A stretch of 5,219 bases of DNA from Bacillota bacterium (lineage in GTDB: Bacteria; Bacillota; Clostridia; Acetivibrionales; DSM-1351): the NCBI GenBank assembly GCA_023436485.1, contig JAEZIU010000319.1, forward strand, positions 1 to 5,219. The letters run 5' to 3'. Position numbers and translations under genes: made by a program. Below, one piece after another: positions 1-5,219 of this stretch. The notes under the pieces were generated by a model, which saw nothing but the letters and a program-made list of their open reading frames with translations, had not been told where the DNA came from and did not search any database. Each line of letters opens with the position of its first letter. Position 1 is the first letter of the stretch.

Positions 1-460
1 TAACGAAGGAAATGACGTTATAGCTCAGCACCAAGACTCAACAGCTGCACAAATAGCAGCTCAGGAAAAGAATGCATTTGCAATCGGATATAATTCAGAC
101 AGCAGCAAGGCAGCTCCAAAGGCGTATTTGACAGCTCCTGTATGGAACTGGGGAGTATACTATGTTGATCAGGTTCAGAAGATTCTGGACGGAACATGGA
201 AAGCTGAGAATTACCTTGGCGGAATGAAAGACGGAGTTGTTGATATTGGACCAATGACAGACTTGGTTGATGCAGATATAAAGGCAAAAGTTGAAGAAGC
301 AAAGAAAAAGATTCTTGACGGTTCATTAAATGTGCTTGCAGGTCCTATCAAGGATCAGACAGGTGCAGTAAAGATTCCTGAAGGAAAAGTTATGACAGTT
401 GAAGAACAGCAGTCCTGCAAATGGTTTGTTGAAGGTGTAAACGGAAAAATAAACAAATAA
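1..460 (+). CDS. BMP-family (Bmp/Med/PnrA-like) purine-type ABC transporter substrate-binding lipoprotein, C-terminal part
   Basis: The reading frame is open from base 2 to a TAA at 458-460 and gives 152 residues with no start, so the gene is cut by the window edge. BMP-family binding proteins are usually about 330-370 residues, so this is roughly the last 40%; the signal peptide and lipobox Cys would lie upstream. Seen in the fragment: AQHQDST (residues 8-14), AIGYNSD (27-33), PVWNWGVYY (46-54), GGMKDGVVD (73-81), AGPIKDQTG (113-121) and the end motif WFVEGVNGK (141-149). These match the BMP subfamily with a WNWGxYY segment, whose members are tied to adenine or purine nucleoside uptake. The protein would sit on the outer face of the membrane, tethered by lipid, and deliver ligand to the permeases encoded downstream. 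The exact ligand cannot be read from this part. It is the first of four genes in nupNOPQ-like order. Family assignment is firm; substrate is inferred. Confidence 0.93.
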   Translation, partial: NEGNDVIAQHQDSTAAQIAAQEKNAFAIGYNSDSSKAAPKAYLTAPVWNWGVYYVDQVQKILDGTWKAENYLGGMKDGVVDIGPMTDLVDADIKAKVEEAKKKILDGSLNVLAGPIKDQTGAVKIPEGKVMTVEEQQSCKWFVEGVNGKINK

Positions 461-493
461 TCAGGGGCTTTAGAAATATTGAAATAATGACAA

Positions 494-544
494 TTTAGCA
501 GTAGTTGATAGAACCGATTCAATCGGTAATCGGCTACTGCTAAA
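494..544 (+). promoter_or_regulatory. Nested intergenic stem-loop between binding-protein and ATPase genes
   Basis: TTTAGCAGTAG (494-504) is perfectly complementary to CTACTGCTAAA (534-544), an 11-bp outer stem. Inside it, ACCGATT (513-519) pairs with AATCGGT (521-527); in RNA this would be about 5 bp closed by a TTCAA loop. A second AATCGG copy (528-533) could replace the inner right arm. The stem is followed only by a short T run (ATTTTAC), so a full Rho-independent stop is unlikely. In ABC importer operons such a hairpin after the binding-protein gene commonly acts as a partial terminator or a 3' end stabiliser, giving more binding protein than transporter. The structure is seen in the sequence; its function is inferred. 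Confidence 0.7.
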
Positions 545-569
545 ATTTTACTAAGTAAATAATTATGAA

Positions 570-577
570 AAGGTGAT
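570..577 (+). promoter_or_regulatory. Ribosome binding site deciding the GTG start of the ATPase
   Basis: AAGGTGAT matches the part of the 16S anti-Shine-Dalgarno complement that extends past GGAGG. It lies 3 bases before the GTG at 581, a normal distance for this extended pairing register. No in-frame ATG lies nearby upstream, and the next in-frame ATG (codon 49) falls after the Walker A motif, so GTG is the sensible start. Confidence 0.75.
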
Positions 578-580
578 GCT

Positions 581-2110
581 GTGAATAACGAAGTGTATAT
601 AAAAATTGACAACTTAACAAAAACCTTTGGTTCTGTTGTCGCTAACAATAATGTGTGCCTTGAGGTAAAAAAAGGTGAAATCCATGCTTTGCTAGGGGAA
701 AACGGTTCCGGTAAGAGTACATTAATGAACATGCTTTCGGGTATATACACTCCGGATAGCGGAAGTATATACATCAAGGGAAAACAGGTTACATTCAAGA
801 CTCCTAAAGACTCCATGGCTATGGGTATAGGAATGATTCACCAGCATTTTAAGCTTGTGGAGGTATTGTCTGCTAAGGATAATATTATAGCCGGACAGAA
901 GGAGAGTTTTTTTATTGGCAACAAACAGCTTTCTCAGAAAATTAAAAATATCTCCGAAAAGTATGGACTGGCAGTTGACCTTAATAAGAAGGTCTATAAC
1001 ATGTCAGTAGGTGAAAAGCAGACTGTTGAGATATTAAAGGTAATTTACAGGGGTGCAGAAATACTCATTCTTGATGAACCTACGGCAGTTTTGACACCCC
1101 AGGAAACAGAAGGTCTTTTCAATATTTTAAGAAAAATGAAGCAGTCAGGCTGTTCGGTAATAATAATTACTCATAAGCTAAATGAAGTAATGGAAATATC
1201 AGATAGAATTACTGTTTTGAGAAAAGGTGAAACAGTAGGTACTGTAAACAAGGAAGATACAAGTGCCGCTGAGCTTACCAACCTGATGGTAGGTAAAGCA
1301 GTTGATCTGTCAATTAATAGGGTAGGAAACAAAAATAATAAGACTATATTGGATATAAAAAATCTCACAGTAGTAGATGGAGAAAACGTTAAGGCTCTTG
1401 ATGCCATTAGCTTCTCCCTTTCAACAGGAGAGATATTAGGTGTAGCAGGTGTTGCAGGAAGTGGACAAAAAGAGTTGTGCGAAGCTATAGCAGGTCTGTA
1501 TCCTATCGCATCGGGCTCTATAGAATACAAAAGTGAAAATATCGTAGGAAAAAATCCTCGTGACATAATCAAAATGGGTATAAGCATGAGCTTTATCCCG
1601 GAAGACAGACTTGGTATGGGACTGGTAGCCTCCATGGGAATGGTTGATAATCTGATTCTTAAAGAATACCAAAACCAAAAAGGTGTTTTTATAGAAAAGA
1701 AGACTGCAAGAAATCTGGCACAAAAACTAATAAGTAAGCTTGAAATCAGTACACCGGGAATTAACCATCCTGTACGTCAGTTGTCGGGAGGTAACATACA
1801 AAAAGTACTTCTGGGCCGTGAAATAGAGTCAAACCCCGATTTGTTAATAACGGCATATCCGGTTAGAGGTTTGGATATTAATGCGTCATACACAATCTAT
1901 GACCTTTTAAATGAGCAGAAGGAAAAGGGCGTAGGCATACTCTATATCGGTGAAGATCTGGATGTTCTAATAGAACTTTGCGATAGAATAATGGTTATCT
2001 GCAACGGTAGAATAACAGGTATTGCTGAAGCATCAAAGATAACCAAGGAGCAGCTGGGTCTAATGATGGCAGGAGAACAGATGGAAAAGGTAATGGGGGT
2101 GGGAATGTAA
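581..2110 (+). CDS. Nup-type purine ABC importer, duplicated ATP-binding subunit (NupO/YufO-like)
   Basis: This 509-residue protein has two ABC ATPase domains in tandem, the usual size and layout for RbsA/YufO-type subunits. The N-terminal domain has Walker A GENGSGKST (39-47), Q-loop Gln88, signature MSVGEKQ (141-147), Walker B ILILDEPTA (161-169, Asp165/Glu166) and switch His198. In the C-terminal domain, Walker A is degenerate (GVAGSGQKE, 290-298, Gln in place of the key Lys). Walker B reads LLITAYPVRGLD (421-432) and lacks the Asp-Glu pair, and the switch His is replaced in IGEDLD (456-461). Its signature LSGGNIQ (401-407) is intact. By the normal head-to-tail pairing, the N-domain Walker motifs plus the C-domain signature form one working ATP site, and the other site is structural; this is typical of the family. 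It sits in the cytoplasm and powers the two permeases encoded immediately downstream. Start is GTG. Its stop overlaps the next start as TAATG, implying translational coupling. Substrate (purine nucleoside or base) is inferred from the operon. Confidence 0.95.
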   Translation: MNNEVYIKIDNLTKTFGSVVANNNVCLEVKKGEIHALLGENGSGKSTLMNMLSGIYTPDSGSIYIKGKQVTFKTPKDSMAMGIGMIHQHFKLVEVLSAKDNIIAGQKESFFIGNKQLSQKIKNISEKYGLAVDLNKKVYNMSVGEKQTVEILKVIYRGAEILILDEPTAVLTPQETEGLFNILRKMKQSGCSVIIITHKLNEVMEISDRITVLRKGETVGTVNKEDTSAAELTNLMVGKAVDLSINRVGNKNNKTILDIKNLTVVDGENVKALDAISFSLSTGEILGVAGVAGSGQKELCEAIAGLYPIASGSIEYKSENIVGKNPRDIIKMGISMSFIPEDRLGMGLVASMGMVDNLILKEYQNQKGVFIEKKTARNLAQKLISKLEISTPGINHPVRQLSGGNIQKVLLGREIESNPDLLITAYPVRGLDINASYTIYDLLNEQKEKGVGILYIGEDLDVLIELCDRIMVICNGRITGIAEASKITKEQLGLMMAGEQMEKVMGVGM

Positions 2111-3189
2111 TGTTCAGAATTATTAAAAGGACAGACCTTACAAAAAAACAATCAGTTATATTCAGAGCCATTGCAATATTTGGAGCACTTGTTGCCACCA
2201 GTATATTTATAATGTTGATAGGATTTAACCCAATAGATGTCTACGTATCAATGCTTGACGGTTCATTCGGCTCCACGTACAGATTCAAGGAAGCGATAAT
2301 ACAGTCTATCCCGCTGATTATTACCTCCCTTGGTATATCAGTAGCTTTTAGAATGAAGTTCTGGAATATCGGAGCGGAAGGACAAATAATAATGGGGGCT
2401 TTCGCTGCCAGTTATTTTGCTTTATACCATTCAAACATCCCTACGGGCTTGTTGCTTTTATTAATGTTTGTTTCTGCGACAATCACAGGAGGTATTTGGG
2501 CACTGATTCCGGCATACTTTAAGGCAAAGTTCGGCACAAATGAAACACTGTTTACACTTATGATGAATTATATTGCACAAAAATTCCTTATGTACCTGCA
2601 ATATGGCCCATGGAAAGATCCTAATGCAATGGGAGCAGGTAAAATTGCATTATTTTCCGATAAAGCTGCACTTCCTGAGGTTTTTGGAATTCATATAGGA
2701 TGGATAGCTGCCATAGTATTAGTAATTTTAATGTATATCTTTATAAATAAAACAAAAAGAGGTTACGAAATACAGGTAATCGGTGAAAGTGAAAATACAG
2801 CAAGATATGCCGGCATGAATGTAAAAAAGATAATTTTGTCTTCTATTTTACTAAGTGGTGCTTTATGCGGTATGGTCGGTATGTTTCAGGTATCGGGGGT
2901 AAATCATACCCTGAGTTATCAGGTTGCAAACGGAGTCGGATTTACAGCAATTATAACAACATGGCTTGCGGGCTTGAGTGCTCCTGTAATTGTTGTTGCA
3001 TGTTTCCTTTTCGCTGTTCTGCAACAGGGAGGAACATATATTCAAACGGCTTTTAGCATTCATTCATCAGTTGCACAAATACTTCAAGGAATGATTCTTT
3101 TCTTTGTTCTGGGAAGTGAGTTTTTCACTCAATACAAGCTTGTACGCAACAGGAATACAGAACATAAACTCGGAAAGGAGGCGGCATAA
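2110..3189 (+). CDS. Nup-type purine ABC importer, first permease (NupP/YufP-like)
   Basis: This 359-residue, strongly hydrophobic protein of the BPD_transp_2 permease family is close to the roughly 350 residues of YufP. After a basic N-terminus (residues 1-18), membrane segments appear at about 19-38, 62-80, 90-107, 112-135, 147-163, 195-213, 240-262, 276-305 and 320-338 (judged by eye). Family motifs are FWNIGAEGQIIMGA (84-97), the cytoplasmic ATPase-contact type loop; GTNETLFTLMMNYIA (142-156); GESENTARYAGMN (225-237); and GVGFTAI (275-281). It pairs with the next gene product to form the membrane channel. The ATG shares its A with the TAA of the ATPase gene. Upstream lies a G-rich run (2095-2103) that can serve as a ribosome binding site, with coupling to upstream translation likely. 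No truncation or frameshift is seen. The role is firm; the exact ligand is inferred. Confidence 0.94.
   Translation: MFRIIKRTDLTKKQSVIFRAIAIFGALVATSIFIMLIGFNPIDVYVSMLDGSFGSTYRFKEAIIQSIPLIITSLGISVAFRMKFWNIGAEGQIIMGAFAASYFALYHSNIPTGLLLLLMFVSATITGGIWALIPAYFKAKFGTNETLFTLMMNYIAQKFLMYLQYGPWKDPNAMGAGKIALFSDKAALPEVFGIHIGWIAAIVLVILMYIFINKTKRGYEIQVIGESENTARYAGMNVKKIILSSILLSGALCGMVGMFQVSGVNHTLSYQVANGVGFTAIITTWLAGLSAPVIVVACFLFAVLQQGGTYIQTAFSIHSSVAQILQGMILFFVLGSEFFTQYKLVRNRNTEHKLGKEAA
3174..3181 (+). promoter_or_regulatory. Strong ribosome binding site for the second permease
   Basis: AAAGGAGG lies 8 bases before the ATG at 3190, inside the last codons of the previous permease gene. It is the strongest ribosome binding site within the transporter part of the operon and fixes the start directly after the preceding TAA. 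Confidence 0.85.
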
Positions 3190-4131
3190 ATGAGCTTAGT
3201 AAGTATGATTACATTTATTTTAGCCGGTGCCGTAACAGCAGGAACTCCTTTACTATTTGCAACATTAGGAGAAATTGTTACAGAGAAGGTTGGACAGTTA
3301 AACCTTGGTGTTGAGGGAATGATGCTTATCGGTGCCGTTATAGGCTTTGGCGCTGCCTTGTCTACAGGCAATCCGGTAATTGGTATGATTGCAGGAATGG
3401 TTGCAGGAGCCGGAGGTGCATTGATTTTTGCATTTTTGACAATTACATTAAGAGCAAACCAAATTGTTTCAGGCCTTTCTCTTACAATTTTTGGTACGGG
3501 CTTTTCAAGTTTTTTAGGACAAAAGATGATTGGACAGGCTTTGTCGGATTCAGTAAGAGACGGTTTTAAGCCTATAAAGATTCCTTTGCTTGGAGATATT
3601 CCCGTTATAGGAAGTGCCTTTTTCCATCAGAACATTCTTGTTTACGCAGGATATGTAGCAGCGGTATTATTGGGGCTGTATATGTTTAAAACCAGAATAG
3701 GCCTGAATATGAGAACTGTTGGTGAAAACCCGGGTGCGGCTGATACGGCAGGAATAAACGTTACTACGTACAAATATCTTCATATACTTTTGGGAGGTGC
3801 TTTGAGTGGTATAGCCGGCGCATATATGTCAATGGTTACCGTACCGTCATGGCAGGAGGGTGTAACGGGAGGAAGAGGTTGGATAGCGGTGGCTCTTGTT
3901 ATTTTCGTAACCTGGAATCCATATAAAGCTATGCTGGGGGCATATTTCTTCGGCGGATTGAGTATTTTGGGTTTGTATCTCCAAAGCCATGTCCCGATTC
4001 CACAAAGTATTTTCGACATGCTTCCGTATCTGGTAACAATAATAGTTCTTATTATGATTTCCATAAAAAAATCAAAGGAGAACCAACCGCCAAAAGCGCT
4101 TGGAGATCCATACTTCAGAGAAGAACGATAG
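3190..4131 (+). CDS. Nup-type purine ABC importer, second permease (NupQ/YufQ-like)
   Basis: This 313-residue BPD_transp_2 family permease is close to the roughly 319 residues of YufQ. Hydrophobic stretches occur at about 5-28, 40-58, 62-85, 92-110, 149-166, 195-216, 231-240, 247-263 and 275-292 (by eye). Family motifs are GQLNLGVEGMMLIGA (35-49), the counterpart of NIGAEGQ in the first permease; ANQIVSGLSLTIFGTG (89-104); VGENPGAADTAGINV (177-191); and GGRGWIAVALVIF (227-239). The C-terminal tail from 293 is charged and probably cytoplasmic. The start directly abuts the stop of the first permease gene, with no spacer. It is the last gene of the operon, and a hairpin follows 11 bases after its TAG. 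With the first permease it forms the translocation path for purine nucleosides or bases, as inferred from family and gene order. Confidence 0.94.
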   Translation: MSLVSMITFILAGAVTAGTPLLFATLGEIVTEKVGQLNLGVEGMMLIGAVIGFGAALSTGNPVIGMIAGMVAGAGGALIFAFLTITLRANQIVSGLSLTIFGTGFSSFLGQKMIGQALSDSVRDGFKPIKIPLLGDIPVIGSAFFHQNILVYAGYVAAVLLGLYMFKTRIGLNMRTVGENPGAADTAGINVTTYKYLHILLGGALSGIAGAYMSMVTVPSWQEGVTGGRGWIAVALVIFVTWNPYKAMLGAYFFGGLSILGLYLQSHVPIPQSIFDMLPYLVTIIVLIMISIKKSKENQPPKALGDPYFREER

Positions 4132-4142
4132 AATAAATATAT

Positions 4143-4181
4143 AAGCCGTAAAGTCCAAGGAATCTTTGGTTTTACGGCTTT
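4143..4181 (+). terminator. Probable Rho-independent terminator of the transporter operon
   Basis: AAGCCGTAAA (4143-4152) is perfectly complementary to TTTACGGCTT (4171-4180). CCAA (4155-4158) and TTGG (4166-4169) extend the stem past a small internal mismatch, leaving a loop of about 7 bases. The position just after the last operon gene fits a terminator. The T run after the stem is short (TTTAAATATAAA), so the stop may be leaky. Confidence 0.7.
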
Positions 4182-4207
4182 AAATATAAAATTGTGTGCC
4201 CTATTGC

Positions 4208-4235
4208 TTACATAATATAAATTCTGTGCTAAAAT
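4208..4235 (+). promoter_or_regulatory. Candidate extended -10 promoter for the small membrane protein gene
   Basis: TGCTAAAAT (4227-4235) is an extended -10 element (TGn plus TAAAAT). It has a weak -35 candidate TTACAT (4208-4213) at 16 bases, or TTGCTT (4204-4209) at 20 bases. It lies after the operon terminator and about 45 bases before the next start codon. AT-rich DNA yields such matches by chance, so this is a moderate call. Confidence 0.42.
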
Positions 4236-4263
4236 ATGTTTGATGTTAATATTTTATTGTAAC

Positions 4264-4270
4264 AGGAGGT
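4264..4270 (+). promoter_or_regulatory. Near-perfect ribosome binding site of the small ORF
   Basis: AGGAGGT lies 9 bases before the ATG at 4280. This is the main evidence that the 56-codon frame that follows is translated. Confidence 0.85.
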
Positions 4271-4279
4271 TGTTCCGGC

Positions 4280-4450
4280 ATGAATAAGATTTTGAGGCTG
4301 GGTAGTTTATTTTTTTCAATTGTGCTGTTGGTTTTGGGAATCATACGCATTATGTCAGGCCGGGAAAATTCAGGTGTATTTTACATAATAGCTGCGGTAG
4401 GATTCTATATCATATACTTTTCATATAAAAGGTCTCAAAGGAAAGATTGA
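4280..4450 (+). CDS. Small two-helix membrane protein of unknown function (56 residues)
   Basis: ATG at 4280 to TGA at 4448-4450 encodes 56 residues. A short basic start (MNKILRLG) is followed by hydrophobic helix 1 at about 8-25 (SLFFSIVLLVLGII core). A polar turn with SGREN (26-30) follows, then helix 2 at about 32-48 (VFYIIAAVGFYIIYF core) and a basic tail KRSQRKD (50-56). Positive charges at both ends suggest a hairpin with both termini in the cytoplasm. The strong ribosome binding site, a candidate promoter and a normal codon pattern support a real gene. I do not recognise the family, and no catalytic motif is visible. It lies between the importer terminator and the trpS promoter and so is probably its own unit, with no clear functional tie to either. 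A chance ORF is possible but unlikely given the AGGAGGT spacing. Confidence 0.75.
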   Translation: MNKILRLGSLFFSIVLLVLGIIRIMSGRENSGVFYIIAAVGFYIIYFSYKRSQRKD

Positions 4451-4482
4451 TCTGGATATTTTGTAATAAGTTAGAAAATACC

Positions 4483-4511
4483 TTGTTATCGGTAATATTT
4501 TAAGATAAAAT
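4483..4511 (+). promoter_or_regulatory. Candidate sigma-A promoter of trpS
   Basis: TTGTTA (4483-4488, 4 of 6 matches to TTGACA) and TAAAAT (4506-4511, 5 of 6 matches to TATAAT) are separated by the ideal 17 bases. Transcription would start near 4518, leaving a leader of about 45 bases before the trpS ATG. That is too short for a T-box or other large riboswitch. No terminator hairpin separates it from the small ORF, so read-through from upstream may also contribute. Confidence 0.58.
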
Positions 4512-4564
4512 CTTTAGGTATAAATAAAGGAAATAATAAATAAATTCGTAAGGATGTGTTTTAG

Positions 4565-5219
4565 ATGGAACAGATAGAACAAAAGAAGAGGATTTTCAGT
4601 GGTGTTCAGCCGTCGGGAAACCTTACCATAGGAAATTATTTGGGTGCGATAAAGAACTGGATTCCTTTGCAGGATGAGTATGAATGTTTATACTGCGTAG
4701 TGGATCTTCATACACTTACTGTTCGTCAGAAACCTGCCGAATTAAGACAGAGAAGTTTGAATCTTTTGGCACTTTATATGGCCTGTGGTCTTGACCCTAA
4801 AAAAAGCATACTGTTTTTGCAGTCGCATGTGAGTGCACACGCAGAGTTAGCTTGGATTCTCAATTGTTACACATATATGGGTGAATTAAACAGAATGACC
4901 CAGTTTAAGGACAAGTCACAGAGACACGGAGATAACATAAATGCGGGATTGTTCACATATCCTGTACTTATGGCAGCAGATATCCTTCTTTATCAGGCAG
5001 ACCTTGTTCCCATCGGACAGGATCAGAAACAGCATCTTGAGATTACAAGGGATGTGGCTGACAGATTCAATAATATATATGGAGATACTTTTACGATTCC
5101 GGAAGCATTTATACCTAAAATAGGTGCAAAAATAATGAGCCTTCAGGAACCTGAAAAGAAAATGTCCAAGTCAGATGAAAATGAGAATGCATTTGTTCTG
5201 ATTCTTGACTCACAGGATG
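4565..5219 (+). CDS. trpS: Tryptophanyl-tRNA synthetase (class I), N-terminal part, cut by window end
   Basis: The frame runs open from ATG 4565 to the window end: 218 codons of a protein normally about 330-345 residues. The enzyme charges tRNA-Trp with tryptophan using ATP in the cytoplasm. Seen: FSGVQPSGNLTIGNYLGA (11-28), with TIGN as the HIGH-type ATP motif; the dimer and substrate region GELNRMTQFKDKS (106-118); TYPVLMAADILLY (131-143), in which Tyr132 and Asp139 align with the tryptophan-contacting Tyr125 and Asp132 of the Geobacillus stearothermophilus enzyme (alignment from memory); PIGQDQKQHLEITRD (149-163); and KKMSKSDEN (198-206), the KMSKS loop. The Rossmann-fold catalytic domain is therefore nearly complete, and the C-terminal helical anticodon-binding part lies beyond the window. 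AAGGA at 4550-4554 is the ribosome binding site, 10 bases before the ATG. Six extra residues (MEQIEQ) precede the usual bacterial start region. No frameshift or missing catalytic residue is seen. Confidence 0.97.
   Translation, partial: MEQIEQKKRIFSGVQPSGNLTIGNYLGAIKNWIPLQDEYECLYCVVDLHTLTVRQKPAELRQRSLNLLALYMACGLDPKKSILFLQSHVSAHAELAWILNCYTYMGELNRMTQFKDKSQRHGDNINAGLFTYPVLMAADILLYQADLVPIGQDQKQHLEITRDVADRFNNIYGDTFTIPEAFIPKIGAKIMSLQEPEKKMSKSDENENAFVLILDSQD

Noticed and set aside
314..327. Fourteen-base exact match (CTTGACGGTTCATT) between the BMP gene and the first permease gene (2254-2267)
   Set aside because: Both copies encode LDGS within well-conserved coding sequence; it is explained by shared codons, with no sign of a repeat element.
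547..559. Perfect short palindrome TTTACT-A-AGTAAA just upstream of the ATPase ribosome binding site
   Set aside because: It has 6-base AT-rich arms in AT-rich DNA, no paired second copy and no promoter beside it; too weak to call an operator.
565..576. Three-codon upstream ORF (ATG AAA AGG TGA) overlapping the ribosome binding site of the ATPase gene
   Set aside because: It has no ribosome binding site of its own and is made largely of the AAAAGGTGA motif itself; a chance reading is more likely than a leader peptide.
355..816. Long reverse-strand open frame across the BMP end and ATPase start (also 1171-1635 and others on the minus strand)
   Set aside because: These are shadows of well-supported + strand genes. 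They have no ribosome binding site and their translations show no recognisable domain.
4497..4511. ATTTTA-AGA-TAAAAT inverted repeat overlapping the trpS -10 region
   Set aside because: It is built entirely from A/T and coincides with the -10 hexamer; palindromes of this kind are expected by chance here.
4941..5123. 60-codon + strand open frame inside trpS
   Set aside because: It lies in another frame wholly within trpS, whose frame shows TIGN and KMSKS motifs on both sides.

Overview
The window is AT-rich, low-GC Gram-positive DNA. It has strong AGGAGG-type ribosome binding sites, tightly packed co-directional genes and A/T-biased third codon positions. The proteins resemble those of anaerobic Clostridia, possibly the Ruminiclostridium/Clostridium cellulolytic group; that placement is inferred from protein flavour and base composition and was not tested by any search. 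All genes are on the + strand.

Bases 1-4131 hold a four-gene ABC importer operon of the BMP/Nup (purine nucleoside or nucleobase) type. It runs: 3' end of a BMP-family substrate-binding lipoprotein (1-460), duplicated ATPase (581-2110), first membrane permease (2110-3189), second membrane permease (3190-4131). The order matches the Bacillus subtilis nupNOPQ (yufNOPQ) guanosine importer and the bmpA-nupABC system of lactococci. The three membrane-complex genes are packed with a 1-base overlap and a 0-base gap. The binding protein is separated from them by 120 bases carrying a strong nested stem-loop (494-544), which probably helps keep binding protein and transporter at different levels. A hairpin at 4143-4180 probably ends the operon.

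Bases 4132-4564 hold the transcription stop, a candidate promoter, a 56-codon gene for a small two-helix membrane protein (4280-4450) with a very good ribosome binding site, and a well-spaced sigma-A-like promoter (4483-4511).

Bases 4565-5219 are the first 218 codons of trpS (tryptophanyl-tRNA synthetase), cut off by the window end. No T-box leader precedes it.

Together, the first four genes bind purine compounds outside the cell, pass them through a two-permease channel and power import with one working ATP site. The small membrane protein and trpS look like separate transcription units with no evident link to the importer. I see no mobile element, CRISPR, phage gene, tRNA or rRNA, and no convincing new system. 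The points most worth checking are the intergenic stem-loop, the small membrane protein and the T-box-free trpS leader.
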